Positions 9,362 through 17,223 of a DNA stretch of 64,000 nucleotides are shown in pieces. The notes below the pieces were generated by a model, which was given only the letters and a program-made list of their open reading frames with translations, was not told where the DNA came from and did not search any database. The position numbers and the translations under genes were made by a program. Position 1 is the stretch's first letter, and the number at the start of each line of letters is the position of its first letter. This DNA comes from JAJISG01 sp964347345 (lineage in GTDB: Archaea; Thermoplasmatota; Thermoplasmata; RBG-16-68-12; JAJISG01), in contig CAYFYB010000005.1 in assembly GCA_964347345.1 (NCBI GenBank), positions 8,010 through 72,009 on the forward strand, given 5' to 3'.

Positions 9362-9376
9362 GGTGCGTATATATGG
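9362..9376. promoter_or_regulatory. Shared TATA region of divergent PAS and HTH_10 genes
   Basis: The near-palindromic GTATATATGG can serve both strands. On the minus strand it lies about 25 nt before the PAS start (9344). On the plus strand it lies about 35 nt before the HTH_10 start (9409). A single central TATA between divergent genes suggests coordinated or mutually exclusive transcription. Confidence 0.55.
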
Positions 9377-9408
9377 CGATGGAGGTTAACATGTAAACGG
9401 AGGGGAAC

Positions 9409-10092
9409 TTGCGGAAGGCGGTCCTCGCGTTTAGGACGAGCGATTTGAGTGAACTGGGAGTCCTGAATCCCCGGTTCTTCCTCCACAATGAGTATCTTGA
9501 GGTATTGGAGACCTTCGACATTGACGAGAGGCACATCACCCAGATCGTGAGGATTCGAAGGAGATCGCATATGCCCGACGAGGAGGAGCTCAAAGAGAGG
9601 GAGGAGGAGCTGCTTTCCAGGTACAATCTGAGCTATTTCCAGGTTCTCAGGAGGGACGAAGGGAGGAAGGAGTTCACCGCCCTCATCAAACAGAAGACGG
9701 CGGCGGCCCTTCAGGGAATCCTAAGAGAGCTCCGTCTGGAGGCCTTTCCCACCCTACCGACTGTCCTGGGTGAGCGAGAGTGTATCATCTCCTTCTGCGC
9801 TAAGGAGGACGAGCTAGGGAGAGTCCTCAAGGTCCTCAAAGATCTCAGATTGCCCTTCGAGGTCAGGTCCCTCGTCGAGTACGTACCACCTGCGGTGGAT
9901 TGGGCCAAGGGTCTCACGGAAAGACAGAAGGAGACCCTCAGGCTTGCCTTGGAGCTGGGATACTACGAGGTTCCTGGGCGCATCAGCCTCACCGACCTGG
10001 CTAAGGTGGTGGGCATCAGCAAGGCAGCCATGAGCAAGAGCCTGAGGAAGGCGGAAGGGAGGATCCTCAGATCCCTGATAGAGAGCAAGTAG
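9409..10092 (+). CDS. HTH_10 (bacterio-opsin-activator-type) transcriptional regulator
   Basis: This 227-residue protein ends in a clear HTH_10 domain (about 168-225): LTERQKETLRLALELGYYEV, then ISLTDLAKVVGISKAAMSK. That arrangement is the archaeal Bat/HTH_10 signature. The N-terminal 160 residues form an alpha/beta sensor-like region without PAS or GAF motifs, similar in layout to other archaeal HTH_10 proteins. The start is a TTG at 9409 preceded by GGAGGGG; no ATG fits. It shares a promoter region with a divergent PAS protein, a natural partner for a two-protein sensor-regulator pair. Targets probably include the adjacent PAS-UbiA transcript (inference). Confidence 0.8.
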   Translation: MRKAVLAFRTSDLSELGVLNPRFFLHNEYLEVLETFDIDERHITQIVRIRRRSHMPDEEELKEREEELLSRYNLSYFQVLRRDEGRKEFTALIKQKTAAALQGILRELRLEAFPTLPTVLGERECIISFCAKEDELGRVLKVLKDLRLPFEVRSLVEYVPPAVDWAKGLTERQKETLRLALELGYYEVPGRISLTDLAKVVGISKAAMSKSLRKAEGRILRSLIESK

Positions 10093-10107
10093 GTTCGGGA
10101 GGAGGCA

Positions 10108-11004
10108 GTGCACTTCATCGGTGTTGACCTGGCGTGGTCGCCTCGAAGGACATCGGCAGTATCGGTTGCAGCAGGCGATGAGCACCAAGCTTCGCTGAGT
10201 AGTTGGAGGTCGGACGTCCGTGGTCTCGACGAGCTGATGGATTTTATCGACGAAGCGACACAAGAATCCTCCAAACTGCTGGCCATCGACGCGCCCCTGG
10301 TCGTCCCAAACCTCAACGGCATGAGGGCCTGCGACAGGGCCGCCACATCCCTCTTCAGAAACTACAAGGCGGGGGTCCATCCCGTCAACCGGAGCAACCT
10401 AGCCCGCTATGATGGATTCCAGGGGGAGAGGCTAGCTAGGAAGTTGACGGGACGGGGGTACCATCATGCCACGGCTCCACAACACCGAGAATCCATGTCG
10501 GGCTTCTTCGAGACCTATCCCCACGCGGCCGCCGTAGTTCTCTTCGGTCTGTCAGAGCGGCTCCCGTACAAGGCAAGGGGTTCAACCAGGCCCTGGGGTG
10601 TCCGAAGGGATGCTTTCCGAGAATACCAGAGCCATCTACGTAGCCTCGTAGGTGCGCGGCCTGCCATGGCGGTTCGAGAGGACCTCCTGCAAATCGAGCT
10701 GGACGAGATGGAAGAGGTGCAGAGGAAGCAGTATGAAGACCTCCTCGACTCCATCACATGCGCCTACGTCTCCTACTACTACTGGTACTGGGGCACCTCG
10801 AAGTGCACAATCCTCGGTAGCCTTGAGGAAGGCTACATGATCCTGCCGAACTTCCCGTTGAAGGTACAGCCCGACGGGGGAAGCTTTGAGGCGTGGAGGG
10901 GCCGCCCGAGCCCCTTGATTGCTGGGCCCGGAAAGTTGCCATTTAGGCGAGGAGCACCTCCCGCAGCAGGCCGCTCTCTGGAGGCCAGTGAACGGTCACC
11001 CTAA
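10108..11004 (+). CDS. DUF429 family protein (predicted RNase H-like nuclease)
   Basis: This 298-residue protein begins with FIGVDLAWS, the first acidic strand of the RNase H-like fold. It continues with LLAIDAPLVVPN, the second acidic strand, then RACDRAATSLF and a basic region GVHPVNRSNL. This set is characteristic of DUF429, a family predicted to be nucleases but not biochemically settled. The start is GTG at 10108, 15 nt after the HTH_10 gene, so the two may be co-transcribed. The final 45 residues are Pro/Gly/Arg-rich and look less conserved. It converges on a Nudix gene across an AT-rich spacer. Confidence 0.75.
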   Translation: MHFIGVDLAWSPRRTSAVSVAAGDEHQASLSSWRSDVRGLDELMDFIDEATQESSKLLAIDAPLVVPNLNGMRACDRAATSLFRNYKAGVHPVNRSNLARYDGFQGERLARKLTGRGYHHATAPQHRESMSGFFETYPHAAAVVLFGLSERLPYKARGSTRPWGVRRDAFREYQSHLRSLVGARPAMAVREDLLQIELDEMEEVQRKQYEDLLDSITCAYVSYYYWYWGTSKCTILGSLEEGYMILPNFPLKVQPDGGSFEAWRGRPSPLIAGPGKLPFRRGAPPAAGRSLEASERSP

Positions 11005-11069
11005 TTGACAAAGAGACTATTTTTGATTGTCTAAAACCATATTAGGAAAAACCTAACCATATTGATTAT
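11005..11069. terminator. AT-rich convergent intergenic region with U-tract and hairpin
   Basis: This 65-nt spacer between convergent genes is strikingly AT-rich in a GC-rich context. On the plus strand it holds a TATTTTT tract (about 11019-11025), the type of U-run that terminates archaeal RNA polymerase. It is followed by the palindrome TTAGG-AAAAA-CCTAA at 11042-11056. It probably terminates the DUF429 transcript and perhaps the Nudix transcript from the other side. Confidence 0.45.
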
Positions 11070-11630
11070 CTACAGCCCGACCCCTAGGTCAAAAAGGGTA
11101 ACAAGGATGCGATAGGTGAGTCCCCATATGATTCTCTCTTCGTGGAGAAAGGAGGGCGCCATGATCTCGCGGCCTCGGACCTCCACTCTCCTCGTGGCCT
11201 CCGATCTCCTGATCTCGGCCAAAGGTGTCCAAAAGGCTCCCCGCACCTCCTCCCCTGCCATCGCCAGGACATCCGTCTGGAGGGAATAGACGAAGGGGTA
11301 TACAACCAGTTCCGGTACATTCACAGGCCGGATATCCGGCAGCCTGCCAAGGAGGAGGCAAGACCTCCCCACGTCAACGGAGACCTCCTCCATGGTCTCC
11401 CTCCTAGCGATGGCGGACAGAGAAACATCATGGGGGGCCTTCATCCCTCCAGGGAGAGCAACCTGCCCAGACCACGGGTCTCCTTCCCTGTGGACCCGCT
11501 CTATCAGGAGGACTTCCGGACCGTCGCGTCTCCTGAGGATGAGGGCCACGGCAGCCGCAGGAGCGTCCTCGAGCAGATCCCGGTCATCAGGAACCAGCCT
11601 CCTGCTCAGATCCTCCTCCCACGCTTTCAT
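11070..11630 (-). CDS. Nudix hydrolase, CoA-pyrophosphatase-like
   Basis: This 186-residue protein has a Nudix box in the form LPGGMKAPHDVSLSAIARRE followed by TMEEV. It starts after a strand that includes VALILRRRDGPEVLLIERV. The spacing, the Asp in place of the usual first Glu of the box, and the preceding WSGQVALPGG resemble the NudL/CoA-pyrophosphatase (PCD1) branch, which cleaves CoA or other nucleoside diphosphate derivatives. The exact substrate cannot be assigned. It is divergent from the Lhr helicase gene. Confidence 0.8.
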   Translation of the reverse strand: MKAWEEDLSRRLVPDDRDLLEDAPAAAVALILRRRDGPEVLLIERVHREGDPWSGQVALPGGMKAPHDVSLSAIARRETMEEVSVDVGRSCLLLGRLPDIRPVNVPELVVYPFVYSLQTDVLAMAGEEVRGAFWTPLAEIRRSEATRRVEVRGREIMAPSFLHEERIIWGLTYRILVTLFDLGVGL

Positions 11631-11702
11631 TCACGCACGGCTCGGGACGATGGTATGGCCACAACCCTTACTTAGAGGTTTCACACGCGACCGGACAGCG
11701 GG

Positions 11703-11712
11703 TTCTTATAGT
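11703..11712 (+). promoter_or_regulatory. TATA box of the Lhr helicase gene
   Basis: TTCTTATAGT lies about 25 nt before the ATG at 11735, so the transcript is expected to have almost no leader. An AGGAGA sequence also lies next to the start codon. Confidence 0.5.
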
Positions 11713-11734
11713 CACGCGAAGTTCTTCAGGAGAG

Positions 11735-14587
11735 ATGTCCAGGGGTTCTTTCTCGAGGCTATCCTCGAAGCTGGTGAATCTTCTCCGGGACATGGGGATC
11801 GAGAGGCCCACGCCTCCCCAGGAAGCCGCCATCCCTCTGGTCATGGCGGGGGAGAATCTGCTCCTCATCGCACCCACGGGCAGTGGAAAGACGGAGGCCG
11901 TTCTACTGCCCGTCTTCGACCTTCTCCGAGAGGTAGGCGGGCAGGGAGGCATCTCCCTCCTCTACATTACCCCCCTGAGGGCCCTCAACAGGGATATGCT
12001 CAGGAGGATCGATCAGTGGGCAGGAGCCCTTGGTTTCTCCGTGGATGTTAGACACGGCGACACGCCAGCCAAGGAGAGGAGGCGTCAGGCCTCCAAGCCG
12101 CCGGATATGCTCGTAACAACGCCTGAGACCCTCCAGGCCATCTTGCCAGGAAAGGTCATGAGACGGCACCTCCAAGGGGTGAGGTGGGTAGTGGTAGATG
12201 AGCTTCATCAGATAGCCGGCAACCGTCGAGGCTCCCAGCTGACAATCGGTCTAGAGAGGCTGAGGAAGCTAGCAGGGGACTTCCAGGTGTTGGGCCTTTC
12301 CGCCACCGTGGGAAACCCCTCCGAGCTCGCGACCTTCCTAGGAGGCCGCGGGTCCCGGGTACGGGTCCTGCAGGTGGGGGCCGAGAAGGAGGTAAGATAC
12401 TTCGTGGAACTACCAGAACCTGTCGAGGACGACTATGAGTTGGCTCGCATGCTCTACACCTCGCCCGAGCAGGCGGCCGTCCTCAACCGGATTGCAGAGC
12501 AGGTCGAGGAACACGAGGCGGTCCTAGTCTTCGTCAACAGCAGGGTCAACGCTGAGAACCTGGTCTCCAAGTTCAACCTATTCTACAAGGGCATCGAGGT
12601 TCACCATGGGTCTCTCCCCCGGGAGGAAAGGGTCAGGACGGAGGAGGAGTTCAAGGCAGGGAGCCTGCGGGCCCTGGTTTGCACCTCCACCCTAGAACTC
12701 GGCATAGACATCGGGTCGGTAGACTTCGTCATCCAGTACATGTCGCCTCGCCAGGTGGCCAGCCTCGTCCAGAGAGTGGGACGCTCCGGTCACACTCTGG
12801 ACAGGGCCTCGGAGGGTGTCCTTCTTGTCCTGTCCACGGAGGAGGTCTTGGAATCCGTTGCGGCCATCCTTAGGGCTCATGCAGGACTCGTGGAGCCCGT
12901 GGCGGTTCCCCAGGCACCCCTGGACGTCTTGGCCCATCAAGTAGTGGGATGCGTCCTGGATTTCGGGGGCCGAGGAAAGATGCGTGACGTCCACGGGATC
13001 ATCGGGGGAGCGTATCCCTACGGCGGCCTTTCGGAGGCCGACTTCCGATCCGTGGTGGAGTTCCTCTCCAAGCTGAGGATTCTGAGGGAGGAGGGGGAGG
13101 ATCTGGTGATGACCTCCAAGGGGAGGATGTACTACTTCGAGAACCTATCCACCATCCCCGATGAGAGGCGCTGGCCAGTGGTAGACCTGGCAACTCAGAG
13201 GAAGGTTGGCCTCCTGGGAGACGAGTTCATGGCCAAGAAGGGCAGGGTGGGTCTGAACTTCATCGTCCGGGGACGGGCTTGGACTATGGAGAAGATAGCG
13301 GAGGATGGATACGTCTACGTCAACGCCGTGGCCGATCCCAGGGCTCTACTGGCCCGCTGGGATGGTGAGCTCCTGCCCATTCCCTTCGACCTCGCCCAAG
13401 GCGTGGGGAGGCTGAGGAGGGAACTGGCAGAGGCTGCGGCAACGGAGGATTTGGAGGCCGCAGTGGATGGCATAAGGAAGACGTGGCTCACGGAGAGGGC
13501 TGCCATCAGGAGGATGCTGAAGGAGGTAAGGTCCCAGAGGGAGGTGGGAGCAGGCGTACCGACGGATGGGCTCATTCTGGTGGAGGGTTTCGACCGGTAC
13601 GTCATAGTCCATTCTCACCTGGGAGACAGGCTCAACTATACCCTCGGGGAGGTGTTGGAGGAAATCCTCGCTCGGGAGGACCTCCTTCGCTTCTGGTGGT
13701 CGGACGGCTATCGAGTCCTGATGGAGCTTACGGTGGATGTGGGGGAGGTGGACTTAGACTCTCTCGTCCAGGGGCTGTTCCACCTGGAAGAGGGGGAGCT
13801 GTCAAGGCTTCTCGAGACGGTGCTCCACGAGAGGACCGCCTTCGGCTACTACATGAAGTTCATAGCCGAGAGGTTCGGAGCTCTGAAGAGGGGGCTCTTC
13901 CTCCCATCCGATGAGCTGAAAGAGATGCCTGTCCGCTTCCGGGAGACTCCCATCTACCAGGAGACGGTGAGGGAGGTGTTGCATAACCACCTAGACTTCC
14001 AGGGACTGCTGGAGCTTTACCGACGAATCGGCGATGATGAGTTGTCGATTTCCACCTACAGGGGCGAAAGGCCGACACCGCTGGGCTATCCCATCGTTCG
14101 GAGGTACATCGAGGCCCCCGAACTCTTCTCCCCGGATGCCGAGGGGACTGACAACCTTGAGAGGATGAGGAAGTACTTGGAGCACGAGCTGGTAAACCTG
14201 CTATGCATGGAGTGCGGGAGCCTTCAGGAAGGGCTCTTGGTCAAGGAGATAGAGGACAGGCCCCGGTGCCCAAACTGCGAGACGGGGTTGCTAGGCCTTG
14301 TGCAATGGTGGAGTGATTACATCCGCACTTGCCTCCTGAAGAAGCTGGCTAGAGAGGAGTTGAAGGAGGAGGAGTTGAAGGTCCTGGCCCGAACGAGGCA
14401 ATCGGCGGACATGGTCCTTTCCTATGGTCGCAGGGCCATCCTGGCGCAGTGTGTATACGGCATCGGGCCGCAGACGGCGAGCAGAATTTTAGCCAAGATG
14501 CACGACCGGGACGAAGACTTCTACCGGGACCTCATGGATGCCAAGATGACCTTCATAACCACCCGTCCCTACTGGGATAGGGGCTGA
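11735..14587 (+). CDS. lhr: Lhr-family superfamily 2 DNA/RNA helicase
   Basis: A 950-residue ATP-dependent helicase with the order of domains seen in archaeal Lhr proteins. RecA domain 1 carries APTGSGKT (about 46-53), a DELH box (about 152-156) and SAT (about 189). RecA domain 2 has the LGIDIGSVDFVIQ and QRVGRSGH segments. A winged helix and a Lhr-specific C-terminal region follow. Near the C-terminus CMECG and CPNC (about 825-846) form a zinc-binding site. The last about 50 residues (GIGPQTASRIL) look like a helix-hairpin-helix. Lhr helicases act in DNA repair and unwinding of branched or hybrid substrates. It is a single gene with its own TATA box. Confidence 0.92.
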   Translation: MSRGSFSRLSSKLVNLLRDMGIERPTPPQEAAIPLVMAGENLLLIAPTGSGKTEAVLLPVFDLLREVGGQGGISLLYITPLRALNRDMLRRIDQWAGALGFSVDVRHGDTPAKERRRQASKPPDMLVTTPETLQAILPGKVMRRHLQGVRWVVVDELHQIAGNRRGSQLTIGLERLRKLAGDFQVLGLSATVGNPSELATFLGGRGSRVRVLQVGAEKEVRYFVELPEPVEDDYELARMLYTSPEQAAVLNRIAEQVEEHEAVLVFVNSRVNAENLVSKFNLFYKGIEVHHGSLPREERVRTEEEFKAGSLRALVCTSTLELGIDIGSVDFVIQYMSPRQVASLVQRVGRSGHTLDRASEGVLLVLSTEEVLESVAAILRAHAGLVEPVAVPQAPLDVLAHQVVGCVLDFGGRGKMRDVHGIIGGAYPYGGLSEADFRSVVEFLSKLRILREEGEDLVMTSKGRMYYFENLSTIPDERRWPVVDLATQRKVGLLGDEFMAKKGRVGLNFIVRGRAWTMEKIAEDGYVYVNAVADPRALLARWDGELLPIPFDLAQGVGRLRRELAEAAATEDLEAAVDGIRKTWLTERAAIRRMLKEVRSQREVGAGVPTDGLILVEGFDRYVIVHSHLGDRLNYTLGEVLEEILAREDLLRFWWSDGYRVLMELTVDVGEVDLDSLVQGLFHLEEGELSRLLETVLHERTAFGYYMKFIAERFGALKRGLFLPSDELKEMPVRFRETPIYQETVREVLHNHLDFQGLLELYRRIGDDELSISTYRGERPTPLGYPIVRRYIEAPELFSPDAEGTDNLERMRKYLEHELVNLLCMECGSLQEGLLVKEIEDRPRCPNCETGLLGLVQWWSDYIRTCLLKKLAREELKEEELKVLARTRQSADMVLSYGRRAILAQCVYGIGPQTASRILAKMHDRDEDFYRDLMDAKMTFITTRPYWDRG

Positions 14588-14655
14588 GGTCCCCGATTAC
14601 CACGACGAAAACCTTTTCTGGTGGCGCTAGCTAGGACTGGTAGACGGGGCGAGAC

Positions 14656-14799
14656 ATGGCAACTCAGAAGACCTACATATGCCTGAAGTGCAACAACATC
14701 CCCGAGTTCAGCACATACATTGAGGCCTGGAGGCATTCAAGGGAGGCCCACGAAGGCGAGCTCTTCCTGGACACTAGGATAAGGGTGAAGAAGGATTAG
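14656..14799 (+). CDS. Very small C2H2-type zinc-finger protein
   Basis: A 47-codon gene beginning at ATG 14656 and ending at TAG 14797-14799. The product has C9-x2-C12 and H27-x4-H32 (CLKC, then HSREAH), which fits a single CCHH zinc finger, followed by a basic tail RIRVKKD. Tiny single-finger proteins are common in archaea and may bind nucleic acids or act as adaptors. The gene lies about 70 nt after the helicase gene on the same strand and is followed by a convergent gene. The coding call rests on the intact cysteine-histidine pattern and clean stop. The function is unknown. Confidence 0.7.
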   Translation: MATQKTYICLKCNNIPEFSTYIEAWRHSREAHEGELFLDTRIRVKKD

Positions 14800-14815
14800 G
14801 TCCCGCAACGGCGGC

Positions 14816-16297
14816 CTAGACCCTGAACTTCTTACCGCAATCCATACACCTGGCTTTGCCCCGGCTTCCCACATCGACATTCTTGGAGCCACAGTGGACG
14901 CATGTGGTTTCCGGTTCCTCTGCAGGCTCCTCGACAGGCTCGGCTCCTTTGACCTCCACCGTCTCCTCTGCCTTGATGGTGGTCGTCTCCAGCTCCTTGG
15001 CCTCCTGCTTGCTCTTGAAGGCCTTCACTGCCTGGTAGGACCTCTTCGCCCTCAAGAGAGCGTTGACGTAATCACCGGCGTTCACGTGCTCCACTGCCGC
15101 CCTGAGGTCCTCCACGGCTTCGCCAGCCTGTAAGCCCTGGGTTTTGGCCTTGTCGATGAGGGGCTTTATCTGGCCGATAAGATCCTTCACCTTCTCGATC
15201 TGTTGGTCCCTCATCTGGGAGACCCGGTCAATGTGGGACTTCTGGGACTGCAAGGCCACCTGTTCGGCTTTCGCCACCAAGTCATCGGCACTTACGAAAT
15301 CTTCCGAGTCAATCGCCCTTCTGACGTCCTCAATGAGTCGGGAAGCCTCGCCTACGTCGGCCCCAATGGAGCTCGCCTCCTGAATCACGGAATCCACAGA
15401 ATCAGCAGCCTCCTTGATCTCTCCAATCCTGTTGTGGCGAGCCCTCTCCACGAGGGTGTTCGCTTCGGCGATCATGTCAAGATAGCTGGCCCTGTGGTTG
15501 CTTCCGAGGGCCTCCGCCGCTCTGCTGAGCATGGTGCTGGCAGTGGCGACGTCGCCCCCCATGGCCTTGACATCCTCCAGGGCCTTCTCCTGGGAAGCCA
15601 CGTGCTCTCGAGCCCTGTCCATCTCGTAAGAGTACAGGTTCAGGGCCGCGGCTCCAAGGTCCTGCAGGATCTCAGGAGCCCTGATGAAGGAGCTGTCCTT
15701 GAAGGCCTCAGTGGCCTCGTCGAGGCACCTCTTGGCCTCCTTTGCGGCCTTGGAGGACTTGTTTGACGTGTCTAGGATGCGCTGGGCGGAGGCGATGGCA
15801 AAGGCCCAGCTCGCCTCCACGAAGTCCGAGACCTTCTCCTCAATCTTGAACACCGAATCTTTGGCCGTCTGAACGGCAGCGTCGTAGTTCCTCTCCTTGA
15901 ACTTCGTCGCCGCCTCCGACAGGTAGTGCTCGACGGTGGAGAAGTCGACACTCGCCTTCAGGGCCTGCTTTACCCTCTCACTCAGGGCTGGAACCCTGGT
16001 CTCGGGTTCCGGTTCCTCAGGCTCTTCTGGAGGGGCCTCCTCGGGTTCCTCCTGGAGGAAACTCGGCAAAGTCTCTTCCTCTTCCGGAACCTCATGCTCA
16101 TCCTCCAGAATCCTGGCGATCCCGGGATAGAGGGCGATGGCGTCCACCAAATCCGGCTTTGCCTTCAGACCGGATATGTCTATGCCGTGTTCCTCGGCAA
16201 AGGACTTGAGCTCGTTTACCTTCATCTTTGAAAGGGAGCTCTTCACCGCATCTGAGATTTCCTCAGTCTCATAGTCGTCTTCAAAGGGCTCCTGCAT
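14816..16297 (-). CDS. SAP-like / coiled-coil / zinc-ribbon protein (paralogue 1)
   Basis: This 493-residue acidic protein has an N-terminal SAP/Rho-N-like motif (about 20-60: MKVNELKSFAEEHGIDISGL). An acidic Pro/Glu-rich linker follows, then a long series of helical, TPR-like or coiled-coil repeats (about 115-430). It ends in a zinc ribbon with CVHCGS and CMDCGKKF. SAP-like motifs often bind nucleic acids; the long helices suggest a scaffold. A paralogue with the same order of domains lies at 55837-57207. A TATA-like GTTTTAATTCC on this strand (about 16331-16341) precedes the start. The function is unknown; a DNA- or RNA-associated structural role is inference. Confidence 0.7.
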   Translation of the reverse strand: MQEPFEDDYETEEISDAVKSSLSKMKVNELKSFAEEHGIDISGLKAKPDLVDAIALYPGIARILEDEHEVPEEEETLPSFLQEEPEEAPPEEPEEPEPETRVPALSERVKQALKASVDFSTVEHYLSEAATKFKERNYDAAVQTAKDSVFKIEEKVSDFVEASWAFAIASAQRILDTSNKSSKAAKEAKRCLDEATEAFKDSSFIRAPEILQDLGAAALNLYSYEMDRAREHVASQEKALEDVKAMGGDVATASTMLSRAAEALGSNHRASYLDMIAEANTLVERARHNRIGEIKEAADSVDSVIQEASSIGADVGEASRLIEDVRRAIDSEDFVSADDLVAKAEQVALQSQKSHIDRVSQMRDQQIEKVKDLIGQIKPLIDKAKTQGLQAGEAVEDLRAAVEHVNAGDYVNALLRAKRSYQAVKAFKSKQEAKELETTTIKAEETVEVKGAEPVEEPAEEPETTCVHCGSKNVDVGSRGKARCMDCGKKFRV

Positions 16298-16428
16298 TTG
16301 AATGCCTCACAGGGCCTTCGAAGGAGGCGGAATTAAAACTTTCGTGCAGGATATCAGGGCTGGTAACAGCTTGGCAGGGGCCGGCATCGACACCTTGCAT
16401 CTCCGTTACGTTACCGGAGTTTCTTGAC

Positions 16429-17142
16429 CTATGAGAGGCCGTAGACCGGTATCGACGCACCGTGAAGCAACGCCGCATCATCGGAGGCCAGGAATAGGAT
16501 GACCCTAGCCACCTCCCAGGGCTTTGGCCACTTCGAGAAGTCCGCCTTGGGCATGGCCTGACGATTGGCAGGAGTGTCTATGATGCTAGGCATGATGCAG
16601 TTCACGTTTATTCCCTTCTCCTTCAACTCCTCTGCCAGCGTCTCCGTGAGCCTCATAATCCCCGCCTTGGAGATGCTGTAGGGGGCGTGTTCCGCCTCTC
16701 CCTCCAGACCCGTCCTGGAGGAAACATTGATGATCCTTCCACGACCCCGCCTCTCCATATGGGGCACGACCGAGCGGCAGCAGAGGAAGGCGGACTTCAG
16801 GTTGAGATTCATCATGAAATCCCAGTCCTTTAGGGAGGTCTTGGCCACAGGGATGCCACCCATGTAGCCGCCGACGACGTTGACTAGGATGTCGATGGAG
16901 CCAAAATCCCGCATGACCTGGGACGTGAAGCCTTCGACCTCCTCCTCAGTCGTCACGTCCACCTTGTAGGCCTTCAGAGACGAGCTCCGATCGCCGAGCA
17001 TCTCCTTCAGCTCTGACAGCTCCTCATCGATGAAGTAGCTCACCGCCACCCTGGCGCCCTCCTCCATGAAGGCTTTCACAACGTATCGACCCAGGGCTCC
17101 TGTGCCCCCGGTCACGGTCGCCACTTGTCCCTCAAACCTCAT
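16429..17142 (-). CDS. Short-chain dehydrogenase/reductase (SDR)
   Basis: This 237-residue protein is a classical SDR. It has the dinucleotide-binding TGGTGALG (about 11-18), an NVVGG in place of NNAG, a catalytic Ser in INVSSRTG, and the YSISK motif carrying the catalytic Tyr and Lys. Asp in KVDVT contacts the adenine ring. The substrate cannot be named; the relatives reduce ketones or 3-oxoacyl groups with NAD(P)H. It is divergent from ahcY, and the two starts are only about 80 nt apart with an AT-rich CTATTTATCC between them serving as promoter. Confidence 0.88.
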   Translation of the reverse strand: MRFEGQVATVTGGTGALGRYVVKAFMEEGARVAVSYFIDEELSELKEMLGDRSSSLKAYKVDVTTEEEVEGFTSQVMRDFGSIDILVNVVGGYMGGIPVAKTSLKDWDFMMNLNLKSAFLCCRSVVPHMERRGRGRIINVSSRTGLEGEAEHAPYSISKAGIMRLTETLAEELKEKGINVNCIMPSIIDTPANRQAMPKADFSKWPKPWEVARVILFLASDDAALLHGASIPVYGLS

Positions 17143-17223
17143 GCCGCATTCTACGGCCTCCGCCTATTTATCCATACGGCGGACCGCGGAAAGCCATATA
17201 CCCTTGCCGTCTATGGCTCCCTC

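Noticed and set aside
9345..9626. Ser-rich N-terminal extension of the PAS protein
   Set aside because: It is low-complexity antisense of the HTH_10 gene, and the TATA box places the start at 9344.
15203..15766. Long plus-strand open frame opposite the SAP/zinc-ribbon gene
   Set aside because: Its translation shows no domain, while the minus frame encodes a motif-bearing protein with a clear paralogue.
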